Shown here: positions 36,967 to 44,578 of the stretch, in pieces
Layout: every line of letters starts with the position of its first letter
How positions within the stretch are numbered: position 1 is the stretch's first letter
DNA from: a candidate division TA06 bacterium
GTDB lineage: Bacteria; Hydrothermota; DG-26; E44-bin18
Direction of reading: 5' to 3'
Assembly (NCBI GenBank): GCA_004376575.1
Contig: SOJN01000022.1
Location: forward strand, 1-47,855
Length of the DNA stretch: 47,855 bases
The notes under the pieces: generated by a model
Database searches by the model: none
The model's input: only the letters and a program-made list of their open reading frames with translations
What the model was told of the DNA's origin: nothing
Program-made: the position numbers and the translations under genes

Positions 36967-37067
36967 AACCACAGATTACACAGATTTTCACAAGATTATT
37001 TTTCTCGTTCGGGTTCAGCCATGAGGATGTGTTTTGAATCTGTGTTAATCTCGTCTAATCTCGTGGT
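36967..37067. repeat. Imperfect inverted repeat of 'accacagattacacag' type
   Basis: The left arm, about 36967-36998 (AACCACAGATTACACAGATT...), and the right arm, about 37034-37067 (...AATCTGTGTTAATCTCG...GTGGTT), are inverse copies with several mismatches and a loop of about 35 bp. Single arms of the same family occur at about 36825-36845 and 36872-36880. Confidence 0.55.
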
Positions 37068-37370
37068 TTTGGTGGTTCCGCGTTGCGGTTACTGCAACAG
37101 ATTGCGGCACTTATTGTCGTGTTAAGCTTATTAGATTCAACTACTTATCTATGAGGTCCTAAATTGCCCCGAAACGCCACAGAAAAAGGGCCTTATTGGC
37201 CCTGGCCTGGCCTCCCGGATATCACGATAACTTATTGTCAAACATGATATTAGCCGACACTGGCCTTCGCTTGGCATGCTTCTTGTTATATACAGGAATG
37301 GCATAGAAGTCAGTCCGCGAAACTAAGCAAGAATGTGGCTCGTTATTAACCTTTGAATGGATAGGAAAGT

Positions 37371-37553
37371 ATGGGAAGAATTTTATTGTCAGATTACGAC
37401 GTTACTAAACTCTGGAGCACGGTGGTCGATCCACGCCCCCCCTGGTCGAATAAATACAGGGGACTGAGCATTTACGAAAGAGAGATCAAGACACCCGACG
37501 AACAGCACGCTGAGCTGGGCTTGCTTGTCGGGAATGGCGCAAAAAAGAATTAG
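37371..37553 (+). CDS. Weak hypothetical ORF (60 aa)
   Basis: MGRILLSDYDVTKLWSTVVD starts a 60-codon frame; it ends 'VGNGAKKN'. A GGATAGG lies 8-9 bases upstream of the ATG. Codon use is not obviously different from real genes, but there is no recognisable domain and it lies alone in a repeat-rich gap. It may be a fragment of a decayed gene or chance. Confidence 0.2.
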   Translation: MGRILLSDYDVTKLWSTVVDPRPPWSNKYRGLSIYEREIKTPDEQHAELGLLVGNGAKKN

Positions 37554-37710
37554 GAAACCAACAGGGCAGCCAGGGAAGACCACACCGTAGACCACAGCCC
37601 CGTTTGGGCCACAGGGTTTCTGTCAGAAAAGAGAGCTTATGGAAGCTGCTTTGCTCGCCGCAAGCATTGGAATGTTCACGCTCCCCGCTCAATATCGGAA
37701 CCCCAATTCT

Positions 37711-37737
37711 TTCCTCCCCTTTGACAAGGGGGAGGAA
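37711..37737. repeat. Perfect nine-bp-stem hairpin
   Basis: TTCCTCCCC (37711-37719) and GGGGAGGAA (37729-37737) with a nine-base loop. Followed by AATAAAAGG rather than a T-run, so it is a repeat of the common 'cctcccc..aaggggga' class rather than a terminator. Confidence 0.5.
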
Positions 37738-37785
37738 TAAAAGGAGAGGGATGCACAAGATTCAGGATTTGGGCGGCTGATGGGC

Positions 37786-37814
37786 TTGACACAACCACCC
37801 TTCCTTGATATAAA
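37786..37814 (+). promoter_or_regulatory. Sigma70-type promoter of the micro-ORF/lipoprotein operon
   Basis: TTGACA (37786-37791), a 17-bp spacer and TATAAA (37809-37814). The predicted start near 37822 lies about 47 bases before the first micro-ORF. A strong match. Confidence 0.7.
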
Positions 37815-37868
37815 TTACTCGGGTGTCTCTTGGGAAGCAGATTGCGGGCGGATGCAGAGCGTCGAAAG

Positions 37869-37997
37869 ATGAAACCTTTATTCCCAGCATTGAGAGAAGA
37901 ACTGACAGGTATCTGTGAGCCTGACCGCATTCCCTCGATTAGAGCAACAGTGCGCCATTTCGCAAGGGGTCTGGACACGTTCAGGCAATCATCATGA
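37869..37997 (+). CDS. 42-aa micro-ORF, first in the lipoprotein operon
   Basis: It begins MKPLFPALREELTGICEPDR and ends 'HFARGLDTFRQSS'. The composition is that of a soluble, basic helical peptide; no family recognised. Its stop (TGA 37995-37997) overlaps the ATG of the next frame (ATGA), and the promoter at 37786-37814 is well placed for it. The ribosome binding site is poor (GAAAG right before the ATG). It could be a leader peptide that couples translation to the downstream genes, a real small protein, or a fragment of a lost gene. Confidence 0.35.
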   Translation: MKPLFPALREELTGICEPDRIPSIRATVRHFARGLDTFRQSS

Positions 37998-38154
37998 AGA
38001 GACGTACTCAAGGCAGGTGCCTCTTCGGAGCGATTTTGCTCCTTGCATCCCTCGTTGCCGGCTCCTCGCTGGCTCAGGCCGGGTTTAGGAAGAGCTATGG
38101 TGGCCGTGGGTGGGACGAGTTGCTAGATGTCGCAGTCAAGGAGATAACATGGTA
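37994..38154 (+). CDS. 53-aa secreted fragment: signal peptide plus start of an SVQQT-type repeat protein
   Basis: MKRRTQGRCLFGAILLLASL begins a clear signal peptide ending near 'GSSLAQA'. The mature part 'FRKSYGGRGWDELLDVAVKE' matches the opening of the YGG...S-V-Q repeat found in the two paralogs at 40115-44232 ('FEKTYGEDIDCYFGRAVQQT'). It then stops at TAG 38152-38154. It is therefore probably the truncated 5' end of a third paralog. Its end contains AAGGAG (38138-38143), the ribosome binding site of the next gene, whose ATG (38149) overlaps the stop (ATGGTAG). It follows the 42-aa frame by a four-base overlap. It may still be translated as a coupling peptide. Confidence 0.5.
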
Positions 38155-39303
38155 GAAAGAAGGTCATTGTTGCTCCGGTCCTGCATCCTCCTCCTGTCGG
38201 CATTGGCAATTGGCTGCCACAGCAAGGGGCTTCCCGAAGGCTTTGATCTCAAGGACACGATACTTTTCACCGCATATCAGCGGCACACAGGCTGGACTAC
38301 TTCTAAGGACTACAAAGAAATATTCTTAATAACGTCCAGCGGAGATACTCCTCCGATACTGATAACAGATAACCGTCACGAAGAGGTGGCTCCCATCTGG
38401 CTTTCCGATGGGGAGAACATTGTTTTCTTGAGGCATAGAGGGAGAATTGAGGAACCGGAGAAAGACATATACTTGAAGAATCTGGCGACCGGCAGTGAGC
38501 GGCGCGTCATCAGAGCGGATCTAGAACGCAAGGATATAGGTTTCTGGAAGATCAACTTCTTTGAAAGCATTTCCTCTGGACCTAACAAGACCTTGTTTTT
38601 TCAAAGAGGCGGTTCTCTCTACCAAGCTAGCCAGACTGGACAGACGATCGAAAAGCTGTTCGACTTAAGAGATTTGGGACTCACCTATAAGTGTGGCGGA
38701 TTCATACAGCCAATATCGGACCCTTCGGCGTCTGCCGATGGACTTGCTGTCGTCTTCATTTCTCAGAATGGGAAGCGCATTGACAGTGTAATATCTTCCG
38801 CAATTCCTCAACATTTGCCTCCGGTAGTCAGAAGAGCAAAAGCTAATGATATGGCCCGGAAGATGAAAGAAGTGAGCCTCGCCAACACGGATGGGTCAGA
38901 TTTCAAAGTCCTGACGGATGACTTTTTCCCCGACTATGAGCCGGTCTTATCTCCTGATGGACGATACATCTGCTACGTGTCTGAGAGAACTCCGTATGCA
39001 GCTACGCAGAACACTGTGCCGACACCCGAGCATTTCGACGGAGCCGGGCAAGTAGTCACCCGAGAAACGGGCAATTTCGACATATACGTGATGGACATTA
39101 GTGGAGACAACGTGAGGAGGCTTACTACTGAGCGTTCTAAAGATGTACAGCCTAGCTGGTCACCCGACGGAACACAAATAGCCTTTGTGTCTGACAGAAG
39201 TGGGATAGCTCAGATCTGGGTTATGAATGCCGATGGCACCGACCAGCACCCGCTGACCCGTGGGGATCGGGTTTGTAGCAGTCCTTGTTGGTCACCAAGG
39301 TAG
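38149..39303 (+). CDS. Lipoprotein with TolB-like WD40 (PD40) propeller
   Basis: 384 aa. The type II signal peptide has lipobox LAIGC with Cys23. Repeats of the PD40/TolB type include 'HEEVAPIWLSDGENIVFLRH', 'YEPVLSPDGRYICYVSERTP', 'DVQPSWSPDGTQIAFVSDRS' and 'DQHPLTRGDRVCSSPCWSPR' at the end. Such propellers bind other proteins or peptides at the cell surface or in the periplasm. ATG 38149 has AAGGAG six bases upstream; the 13-codon in-frame extension upstream (from 38110) is rejected. The C-terminus ends just after a blade, without a sorting domain; an orphan sorting domain remnant lies immediately downstream (39304-39708), so the gene may have lost its last part. Confidence 0.85.
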   Translation: MVERRSLLLRSCILLLSALAIGCHSKGLPEGFDLKDTILFTAYQRHTGWTTSKDYKEIFLITSSGDTPPILITDNRHEEVAPIWLSDGENIVFLRHRGRIEEPEKDIYLKNLATGSERRVIRADLERKDIGFWKINFFESISSGPNKTLFFQRGGSLYQASQTGQTIEKLFDLRDLGLTYKCGGFIQPISDPSASADGLAVVFISQNGKRIDSVISSAIPQHLPPVVRRAKANDMARKMKEVSLANTDGSDFKVLTDDFFPDYEPVLSPDGRYICYVSERTPYAATQNTVPTPEHFDGAGQVVTRETGNFDIYVMDISGDNVRRLTTERSKDVQPSWSPDGTQIAFVSDRSGIAQIWVMNADGTDQHPLTRGDRVCSSPCWSPR

Positions 39304-39708
39304 GAATTGAGCGGCGCATAAGAGTCAAACCGCCCAGTCCGGGTCTGAAGAGAATGGTTGACTTCCCGACATTTACAATTGCGATGGCGGATGGGGTCTC
39401 AAAATGTGACCGCAATGCATCGCGCCGCAGGCAAACGGCCGTCAATCCGCGCTTTCCCCAGCCCATTCCGCCACTCCACAACAATTGAACTCTTGAACGT
39501 TGATCCTTTGCTCGATCATGTTGTGGGTGTGTACGATGTAGCCGGCAGACTAGTAACTAAACTCCCACTCTCAAACGGCAACACAATCTGGACCGCCAAC
39601 AACCATCCCGCCGGCATCTACTTCCTGAAACTAAAGGCCGACACCCATTCCCCTTCGACTTCGCTCAGGATCTACGACCCAACGACCAGACTCCTGAAAC
39701 TGGAATAG
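39304..39708 (+). pseudogene. Orphan C-terminal sorting-domain remnant
   Basis: One reading frame (best from about 39430) reads 'FPSPFRHSTTIELLNVD', 'VVGVYDVAGRLVTKL' and 'NHPAGIYFLKLKAD', the standard sorting-domain order (PNPF-ST-IEL, VYD..GR.V, PAGIYFLKL). The preceding sequence is in another frame ('VNPRFPQPIPPLHNN'), so a frameshift is likely. Near the end 'SPSTSLRIYDP' interrupts the usual 'KKM.L.R' ending; this is encoded by 'CTTCGACTTCGCTCAGG', a common intergenic repeat word. There is no start or signal peptide of its own. It could be the detached end of the lipoprotein upstream or the tail of the truncated paralog at 37994. Confidence 0.55.
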
Positions 39709-39743
39709 TCGCTTTTCCACCCACTGCCATAAACAGAGGTGTC

Positions 39744-39799
39744 ATAGACAGTGCTCAGCCCTAAGCACTGTCTATTTCACTTTTGCGCAAAAGTGAAAT
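39744..39799. repeat. Two abutting perfect palindromes, TTTCACTTTTGC family copy 1
   Basis: ATAGACAGTGCT (39744-39755) and AGCACTGTCTAT (39764-39775) form a perfect 12-bp stem with an eight-base loop. It overlaps by two bases a 26-nt perfect palindrome (39774-39799) with half-site ATTTCACTTTTGC. The second is the core of the repeat family also found at 39855, 44377 and 46996. This copy lacks the conserved downstream part (GCATATTCCCGGG...). Confidence 0.75.
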
Positions 39800-39854
39800 G
39801 GGAGCCTTCGCTCAAGGGGCTTGTAGGTGGCCGAAGGGCACAAGAAGCCGCATT

Positions 39855-39960
39855 GTTCTATTTCGGTTTTGCGCAAAAGTGAAATAGAACAGCATTTGCA
39901 TATTCCCGGGAATTCGAAAATGCGCAAGTGTGCAAATGCGCGAATGTGAGAATGTGGAAA
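39855..39960. repeat. TTTCACTTTTGC-family intergenic element, copy 2
   Basis: A 36-nt palindrome (39855-39890) with half-site GTTCTATTTC..TTTTGC and two mismatched pairs. It is followed by the conserved tail AGCATTTGCATATTCCCGGG (39891-39910), AATTCGAAAATGC, and an AATGYGCAARTG-like degenerate run to about 39960. Same order of parts as copies 3 and 4. Confidence 0.75.
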
Positions 39961-40114
39961 CGGTTGATGAGAACTATTCGGATCTCGTTTGGAGGGCTTG
40001 TGCAAGGCCCGGTGTCGAAAAAGGGTTGACAGAATTCCGGGAATCTGGCAGTATCTGTTTGGTTGGGGCGATAGGGTGCTGTTTCGTGGGAGAAATGGAT
40101 AACTTGGGGGAATT

Positions 40115-42106
40115 GTGAGAAGAACTTACCTTGTAGTACTTCTTCTGGCTGGGATTTTTCTGTCTGCATTTGTTCTGCCGGTTGCCTCCCCGGGTGTAAT
40201 CACATTTGAGAAGACATACGGGGAGGACATTGACTGTTACTTCGGCCGAGCTGTCCAGCAGACTTCAGACGGCGGTTACGTAGTTGCAGGATTCTGGCAG
40301 TATGGACTGTTCGGCGACATCGGCCCGCTCTTGTTCAAGACAGACTCTCTGGGGAATAGACGATGGTGGCAGGCTATCAAGCCTCTTTTTGACAATGTCG
40401 CTAACTCTGTCCAGCAGACCTTTGACGGTGGATATATCGTTGGCACCATGTTTGGTATGACAAAGACAGACGCTGTAGGCCGAGAGGTCTGGACTAGAGG
40501 ATACGGCAGTAGCGTTCGCTCTGTTCGGCAGACGTCGGGCGGCGGGTATATCGCTGCGGGGGGTTATCTTTTGATGACCGATGCGGTGGGGAACCTGCTC
40601 TGGGCAAGGGACTACGGCGATATAGGTTTTTCCGTCCTGCAGACCTGGGACGAAGGATATGTCATGGCTGGATACAAAGATGATCAAGTCTACCTGGTGA
40701 AGGCCGACCATCATGGTGACAGTCTCTGGGCAAGGACGTACGGAACTGGCACAGGTTACTCTGTCTGGGAGACCTTGGATAGCGGGTATGTAATCGGAGG
40801 GGTGACCGGCGAAGACATGTATTTGGTTAAGACAAACTCGTTGGGTGAGAGTCTGTGGACAAGAACCTACGGTGGTACCGGTCGTGATTACGCTTACTCG
40901 GTCCAGCAGACTTCGGATGGGGGGTACATCCTTGCGGGAAGGACGGATTCATTTACTCCGGGCTATCGCGCTTACCTTGTAAAGACAGACTCATTGGGTT
41001 ACATTCTATGGACAAGGCTGTATGGGGGTAGTTCATGGACCGACGGTTTCTGTGCCCAGCAAACCTCTGACGGCGGGTATGTAATTGTAGGAGACAAGGA
41101 CTGCGGTGCATATCTTATAAAGACAGATGAGGAGGGAGGACTGAGGACGGATGCGGGGGTCGTGACTCTGGATGCTCCCGGGGACACAGTGTTGTCGGAC
41201 TCAATCTGTGCTGTTGTGGCAACTGTTAGGAACTTTGGTGTTACTTCCGTAACCTTTGATGTGATTGCACGTATCGACTCGTTGTCGTCGGACGGTTACG
41301 AGGACACCGTTCAAGTGGAAGATCTTCCTCCGGATTCCTCAGTGGAGGTCGTGTTCAAGGATTGGCACGTACCTCCCACCGACTCTACGATCTATGAGAT
41401 GGTTGTGTGCACTGCGGTTCCTCAGGATTGGGACACAAGCAATGACTGTCGGTCGAAATCTATCTTTGCCTATCATGTGACATACCGGGATGCGGGAGTA
41501 GTCTCTGTTGATTCCCCAGGGGATACGGTCTTTATAGACTCACTTTACCCGGTTATTGCGACCGTACAGAACTTCGGGAACATAGCCATAGACTTCGACG
41601 TGGTCGCTTTTATCGATGGATATGACGATAGAATCAGCGTGGAAGGTCTTGCGGTAGGTTCAACAATTCAGGTGACGTTCAGGGATTGGCAGGTCCCTCT
41701 GGCCGACTCTACTACCTACAGGATGGCGATCTGCACTGTACTTCCTCATGATAGTGATACCAGTAACGACTGCAGCTACAAGTCAATCTTTGCCTACAAT
41801 CTGATTGGAATGCAAGAGGGAGTTAAGCACGGATTACAGGCTGCAGATTACAGATTGGAACAGAATGACCCGAATCCGCTTCGTGGTTCGACTGTAATGG
41901 GCTATTCCCTGCCTGCGGCTGTCCCTGTAAGTCTAAAGGTCTATGACATGGCCGGGAGACTGATTGAGATTCTTGTAGATGAAAACCAGGAGTCGGGGAC
42001 TTACCGAATAAGGTGGCAGGCAAAGGACAGGCCGGCTGGTATCTATTTCTACCGTCTTCAGGCCGGGAACTTCGTGGACATGAAGAAGATGACGGTTGTT
42101 CACTAG
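40115..42106 (+). CDS. Secreted YGG/SVQQTSDGGY-repeat protein with sorting domain, paralog 1
   Basis: 663 aa. Signal peptide MRRTYLVVLLLAGIFLSAFV. Residues about 30-345 are seven or eight propeller-like repeats, each with '(T/R)YGG', 'SVQQTSDGGYI(L/V)AG' and 'YLVKTDSLG..LWTR'. Two CARDB-like domains follow ('DAGVVSVDSPGDTVFIDSLY', 'VIATVQNFGNIAIDFDVVAF', 'TTYRMAICTVLPHDSDTSND'). The end is a sorting domain ('LEQNDPNPLRGSTVMGYSLP', 'VYDMAGRLIEILVDENQ', 'PAGIYFYRLQAGNFVDMKKM'). GTG 40115 has GGGGGA five bases upstream; a TTGACA at 40026-40031 lacks a good -10. Probably exported across both membranes and held at the surface; the ligand is unknown. The paralog 42142-44232 follows. Confidence 0.9.
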   Translation: MRRTYLVVLLLAGIFLSAFVLPVASPGVITFEKTYGEDIDCYFGRAVQQTSDGGYVVAGFWQYGLFGDIGPLLFKTDSLGNRRWWQAIKPLFDNVANSVQQTFDGGYIVGTMFGMTKTDAVGREVWTRGYGSSVRSVRQTSGGGYIAAGGYLLMTDAVGNLLWARDYGDIGFSVLQTWDEGYVMAGYKDDQVYLVKADHHGDSLWARTYGTGTGYSVWETLDSGYVIGGVTGEDMYLVKTNSLGESLWTRTYGGTGRDYAYSVQQTSDGGYILAGRTDSFTPGYRAYLVKTDSLGYILWTRLYGGSSWTDGFCAQQTSDGGYVIVGDKDCGAYLIKTDEEGGLRTDAGVVTLDAPGDTVLSDSICAVVATVRNFGVTSVTFDVIARIDSLSSDGYEDTVQVEDLPPDSSVEVVFKDWHVPPTDSTIYEMVVCTAVPQDWDTSNDCRSKSIFAYHVTYRDAGVVSVDSPGDTVFIDSLYPVIATVQNFGNIAIDFDVVAFIDGYDDRISVEGLAVGSTIQVTFRDWQVPLADSTTYRMAICTVLPHDSDTSNDCSYKSIFAYNLIGMQEGVKHGLQAADYRLEQNDPNPLRGSTVMGYSLPAAVPVSLKVYDMAGRLIEILVDENQESGTYRIRWQAKDRPAGIYFYRLQAGNFVDMKKMTVVH

Positions 42107-42141
42107 TGGCCAAGCTATGTAGTTATTTGGGACAAAGAGAA

Positions 42142-44232
42142 ATGGATAGGCATAGAGACAGTTCTTGCGCGTGGCCGTTCTTAGGGATTCTTCTCCTTGC
42201 TCTCCTCCTTCCGGTGTCATGTCTTGCTGAGATCACCTTTGAAAAGATCTTCTACGTATCCGGAGGGAGCAGAGGTTACTGTGTGCGGCAGACCGAGGAG
42301 GGCGGATATATCGTTGCAGGATATGGCGCCGGTGACGTTTACCTCATAAAGACAGACTCTCTAGGAGTCGCGATCTGGAATCGGAGATATGGCGGGGGGT
42401 CTAGTGATAGGGGCTACTGGGTCGAACAGACGCGTGATAGGGGATATATCATCACAGGAGAGACGTGGTCCTTCGGCGCGGGCGGGTCTGACGTTTACCT
42501 CATAAAGACAGACTCTTCGGGCGATACTGTCTGGACAAGGACCTACGGTGGCACATATAGCGATGAGGGACACTCCGTTAAGCAGACCTCGGACGGCGGT
42601 TACGTCATTGCCGGGATGACACTTCGCCCAGATATGCACATCTACCTCATAAAGACTGACTCGTTGGGGGATAGCGTGTGGACAAAGATCTATGGTGGCG
42701 TCTCTACGGCTGAGGCTCACTCTATTATAGAGATCGAAAACGGGGATTATGTAATCGCCGGACGCATATTCTCAACGGTGGAGCCAATCTTGGATAATGT
42801 GTATCTCATCAGGACAGACTCTGAGGGAGAAACGCTCTGGACGAGGACTTACGGCACAAATGCCTGGGATAGGGGTCGCAGTGTGGAGCAGACCGATGAC
42901 GGTGGGTACATAATTGCGGGCGAGACAGGAGACGCCAACGCGGGCTGGGGCTATCTCTATCTCATTAAGACGGATTCCTTGGGCGACACTCTCTGGACTA
43001 GAACCTTTGGCGGAACTGGACGAGACAGGGCCTACTCTGCCCAGCAAACTTCGGATGGCGGGTACATAGTCACAGGATTCATACGGTTCGGTGATGCAGC
43101 CATAGAACAGTACGTTTACCTGGTGAGAACTGACTCCTTGGGAGACACCCTGTGGACTAGAACCTACGGCCATCCTTGGTCTTGTGGCTACTCTGTTCGG
43201 CAGGTCAATGACGGTGGATACGTGATCGCAGGAGGCACTTTCGGAGATCCTTATCTTGTCAAGACAGACGGGAACGGATTCGTGGAGAGAGATGGAGGGG
43301 TGCTCAGTCTTGACTCGCCTGGAGACACAGTATTCTGCGATTCCATCTATCCGGTCATTGCGACTATCAGGAACTTTGGACCTAACCCTGTTACGACTGG
43401 GGTAGTGGCCAGGATGGGTGCTTATTTCGACACAGTTGAGGTGCAAGATCTTGGACCATATTCCTCGGTCCAGGTAACCTTCAGGGATTGGCAGGTACCT
43501 CGGAGCGATTCTACAAACAACTTTCTGCAGGTCTGTACCAGTGTCGTCTATGATCGTGACACCACAAACGACTGCAAGGACAAGGTCATCTTCAGCTACA
43601 TCCACAGATTCCATGATGCTGGATTTGTATCGATTGATTCCCCGGGGGATACAGTTTTTCCCGACTCTGTTTATTCCATCAAAGCGACTGTTCGGAACTT
43701 TGGGAATCTCATTGATACGTTGGATGTTGTCGTCTTCATTGACGGCTACCAGGATGAGGTTCGGTTAGAAGGTGTAGCCCCGAACTCCCCAGTGCAGGTC
43801 ACATTCAAGGATTGGCAGGTGCCATCAATTGATTCTATCAGCTACATGATGATCGTCTGCGCCTACGTTTCGAATGACGTAGATACCTCCAACGACTGTG
43901 GGCATAAACTCATATTCGGGGTCTCACCGGTGGGTGTCGAAGAAGAATCGAATCGCAGATTGGAAATTGTGGATTACAGATTGAGCCAGAATCAACCGAA
44001 TCCGTATAACCGATTGACATCGATAGAGTATTGTATGCCGGTTGGTTGCTCCGTCAGCCTAAGAGTCTTTGACATTACTGGACGGCCGGTGGAGACCCTT
44101 GTGGACAAGAAACAACGGGCAGGCGCCTACCGAGTCCGGTGGGACGCAAAGGATCAGTCTAGCGGTATCTACTTCTACCGCCTTCAGGCCGGAGATTTTG
44201 TGGAGACCAAGAAGATGACCCTCCTTCGCTGA
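42142..44232 (+). CDS. Secreted YGG/SVQQTSDGGY-repeat protein with sorting domain, paralog 2
   Basis: 696 aa, same architecture as the preceding gene: signal peptide (CAWPFLGILLLALLLPVSCL), about eight 'YGG...SVKQTSDGGYVIAG...YLIKTDSLGD' repeats, two CARDB-like domains ('DGGVLSLDSPGDTVFCDSIY', 'DAGFVSIDSPGDTVFPDSVY') and a sorting domain ('LSQNQPNPYNRLTSIEYCMP', 'SGIYFYRLQAGDFVETKKMT'). The start is ATG 42142 (MDRHRD); a longer in-frame reading from 42013 runs into the upstream gene and lacks a signal peptide at its front. It lies 35 bp after its paralog, so the pair arose by tandem duplication and is probably co-transcribed. A terminator follows at 44355. Confidence 0.9.
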   Translation: MDRHRDSSCAWPFLGILLLALLLPVSCLAEITFEKIFYVSGGSRGYCVRQTEEGGYIVAGYGAGDVYLIKTDSLGVAIWNRRYGGGSSDRGYWVEQTRDRGYIITGETWSFGAGGSDVYLIKTDSSGDTVWTRTYGGTYSDEGHSVKQTSDGGYVIAGMTLRPDMHIYLIKTDSLGDSVWTKIYGGVSTAEAHSIIEIENGDYVIAGRIFSTVEPILDNVYLIRTDSEGETLWTRTYGTNAWDRGRSVEQTDDGGYIIAGETGDANAGWGYLYLIKTDSLGDTLWTRTFGGTGRDRAYSAQQTSDGGYIVTGFIRFGDAAIEQYVYLVRTDSLGDTLWTRTYGHPWSCGYSVRQVNDGGYVIAGGTFGDPYLVKTDGNGFVERDGGVLSLDSPGDTVFCDSIYPVIATIRNFGPNPVTTGVVARMGAYFDTVEVQDLGPYSSVQVTFRDWQVPRSDSTNNFLQVCTSVVYDRDTTNDCKDKVIFSYIHRFHDAGFVSIDSPGDTVFPDSVYSIKATVRNFGNLIDTLDVVVFIDGYQDEVRLEGVAPNSPVQVTFKDWQVPSIDSISYMMIVCAYVSNDVDTSNDCGHKLIFGVSPVGVEEESNRRLEIVDYRLSQNQPNPYNRLTSIEYCMPVGCSVSLRVFDITGRPVETLVDKKQRAGAYRVRWDAKDQSSGIYFYRLQAGDFVETKKMTLLR

Positions 44233-44354
44233 GGTTCCGCGGTGGGGGCTTCTTGTTCACTGGAGCTTCGGAGGGCAAGCTCCTTCTTCGCTAACGCCTC
44301 GGAGGGCAGGCTCCTAATTTGCTGACGGATTGAAGCTAAAATGAAGCAAGAGAG

Positions 44355-44379
44355 AGGAGGGCCCAAGTCCTCCTTTTTT
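44355..44379 (+). terminator. Rho-independent terminator after the paralog pair
   Basis: Stem AGGAGG (44355-44360) and CCTCCT (44369-44374), an eight-base loop and a T-run (44374-44379). The T-run overlaps the start of the palindromic element, copy 3. Confidence 0.65.
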
Positions 44380-44470
44380 CACTTTTGCGAAAAAGTGAAA
44401 TGGAACAACATTTGCATATCCCGGAGAATTCGAAAATGCCCACATGTGCAGATATGGAAGTGTGGAGAGG
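44377..44470. repeat. TTTCACTTTTGC-family intergenic element, copy 3
   Basis: Stem TTTCACTTTT (44377-44386) and AAAAGTGAAA (44391-44400) around GCGA, then TGGAACAACATTTGCATATC, CCGGAGAATTCGAAAATGC and a degenerate ATGTGCAGATATGGAAGTG run. It directly follows the terminator T-run. Confidence 0.75.
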
Positions 44471-44499
44471 GGTGAGGATGGTAGTGGGATATTTAAGAC

Positions 44500-44527
44500 T
44501 TGAAATCGGATAGATTCTGGACATAAA
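44500..44527 (+). promoter_or_regulatory. Possible promoter of the S9 peptidase gene
   Basis: TTGAAA (44500-44505), a 16-bp spacer and CATAAA (44522-44527, 4 of 6 matches). The predicted start near 44534 leaves a leader of about 45 bases. Confidence 0.35.
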
Positions 44528-44578
44528 TTACCCAGGGACAAATGCAACAGAAATATTACGATCTGAGGAGATGGGATC

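Larger units (their letters stand above)
36584..37868. other. Repeat-rich intergenic region (about 1.3 kb)
   Basis: No confidently real gene (one weak 60-codon frame is listed separately). It holds short repeats of the type 'CACAGATTACACAGATTTTC', an inverted repeat at 36967-37067, related fragments at about 36722-36735 and 36825-36880, a perfect hairpin at 37711-37737 and the promoter at 37786-37814. It looks like a boundary between housekeeping genes and the accessory secreted-protein block. Confidence 0.6.

Noticed and set aside
37676-38011. 111-codon minus-strand open frame opposite the micro-ORFs
   Set aside because: It runs across the promoter and hairpin on the other strand and has no start signal or recognisable feature.
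40026-40054. Promoter for the first YGG-repeat gene (TTGACA at 40026)
   Set aside because: The -10 position at 17 bp reads CAGTAT (3 of 6 matches); too weak to call.
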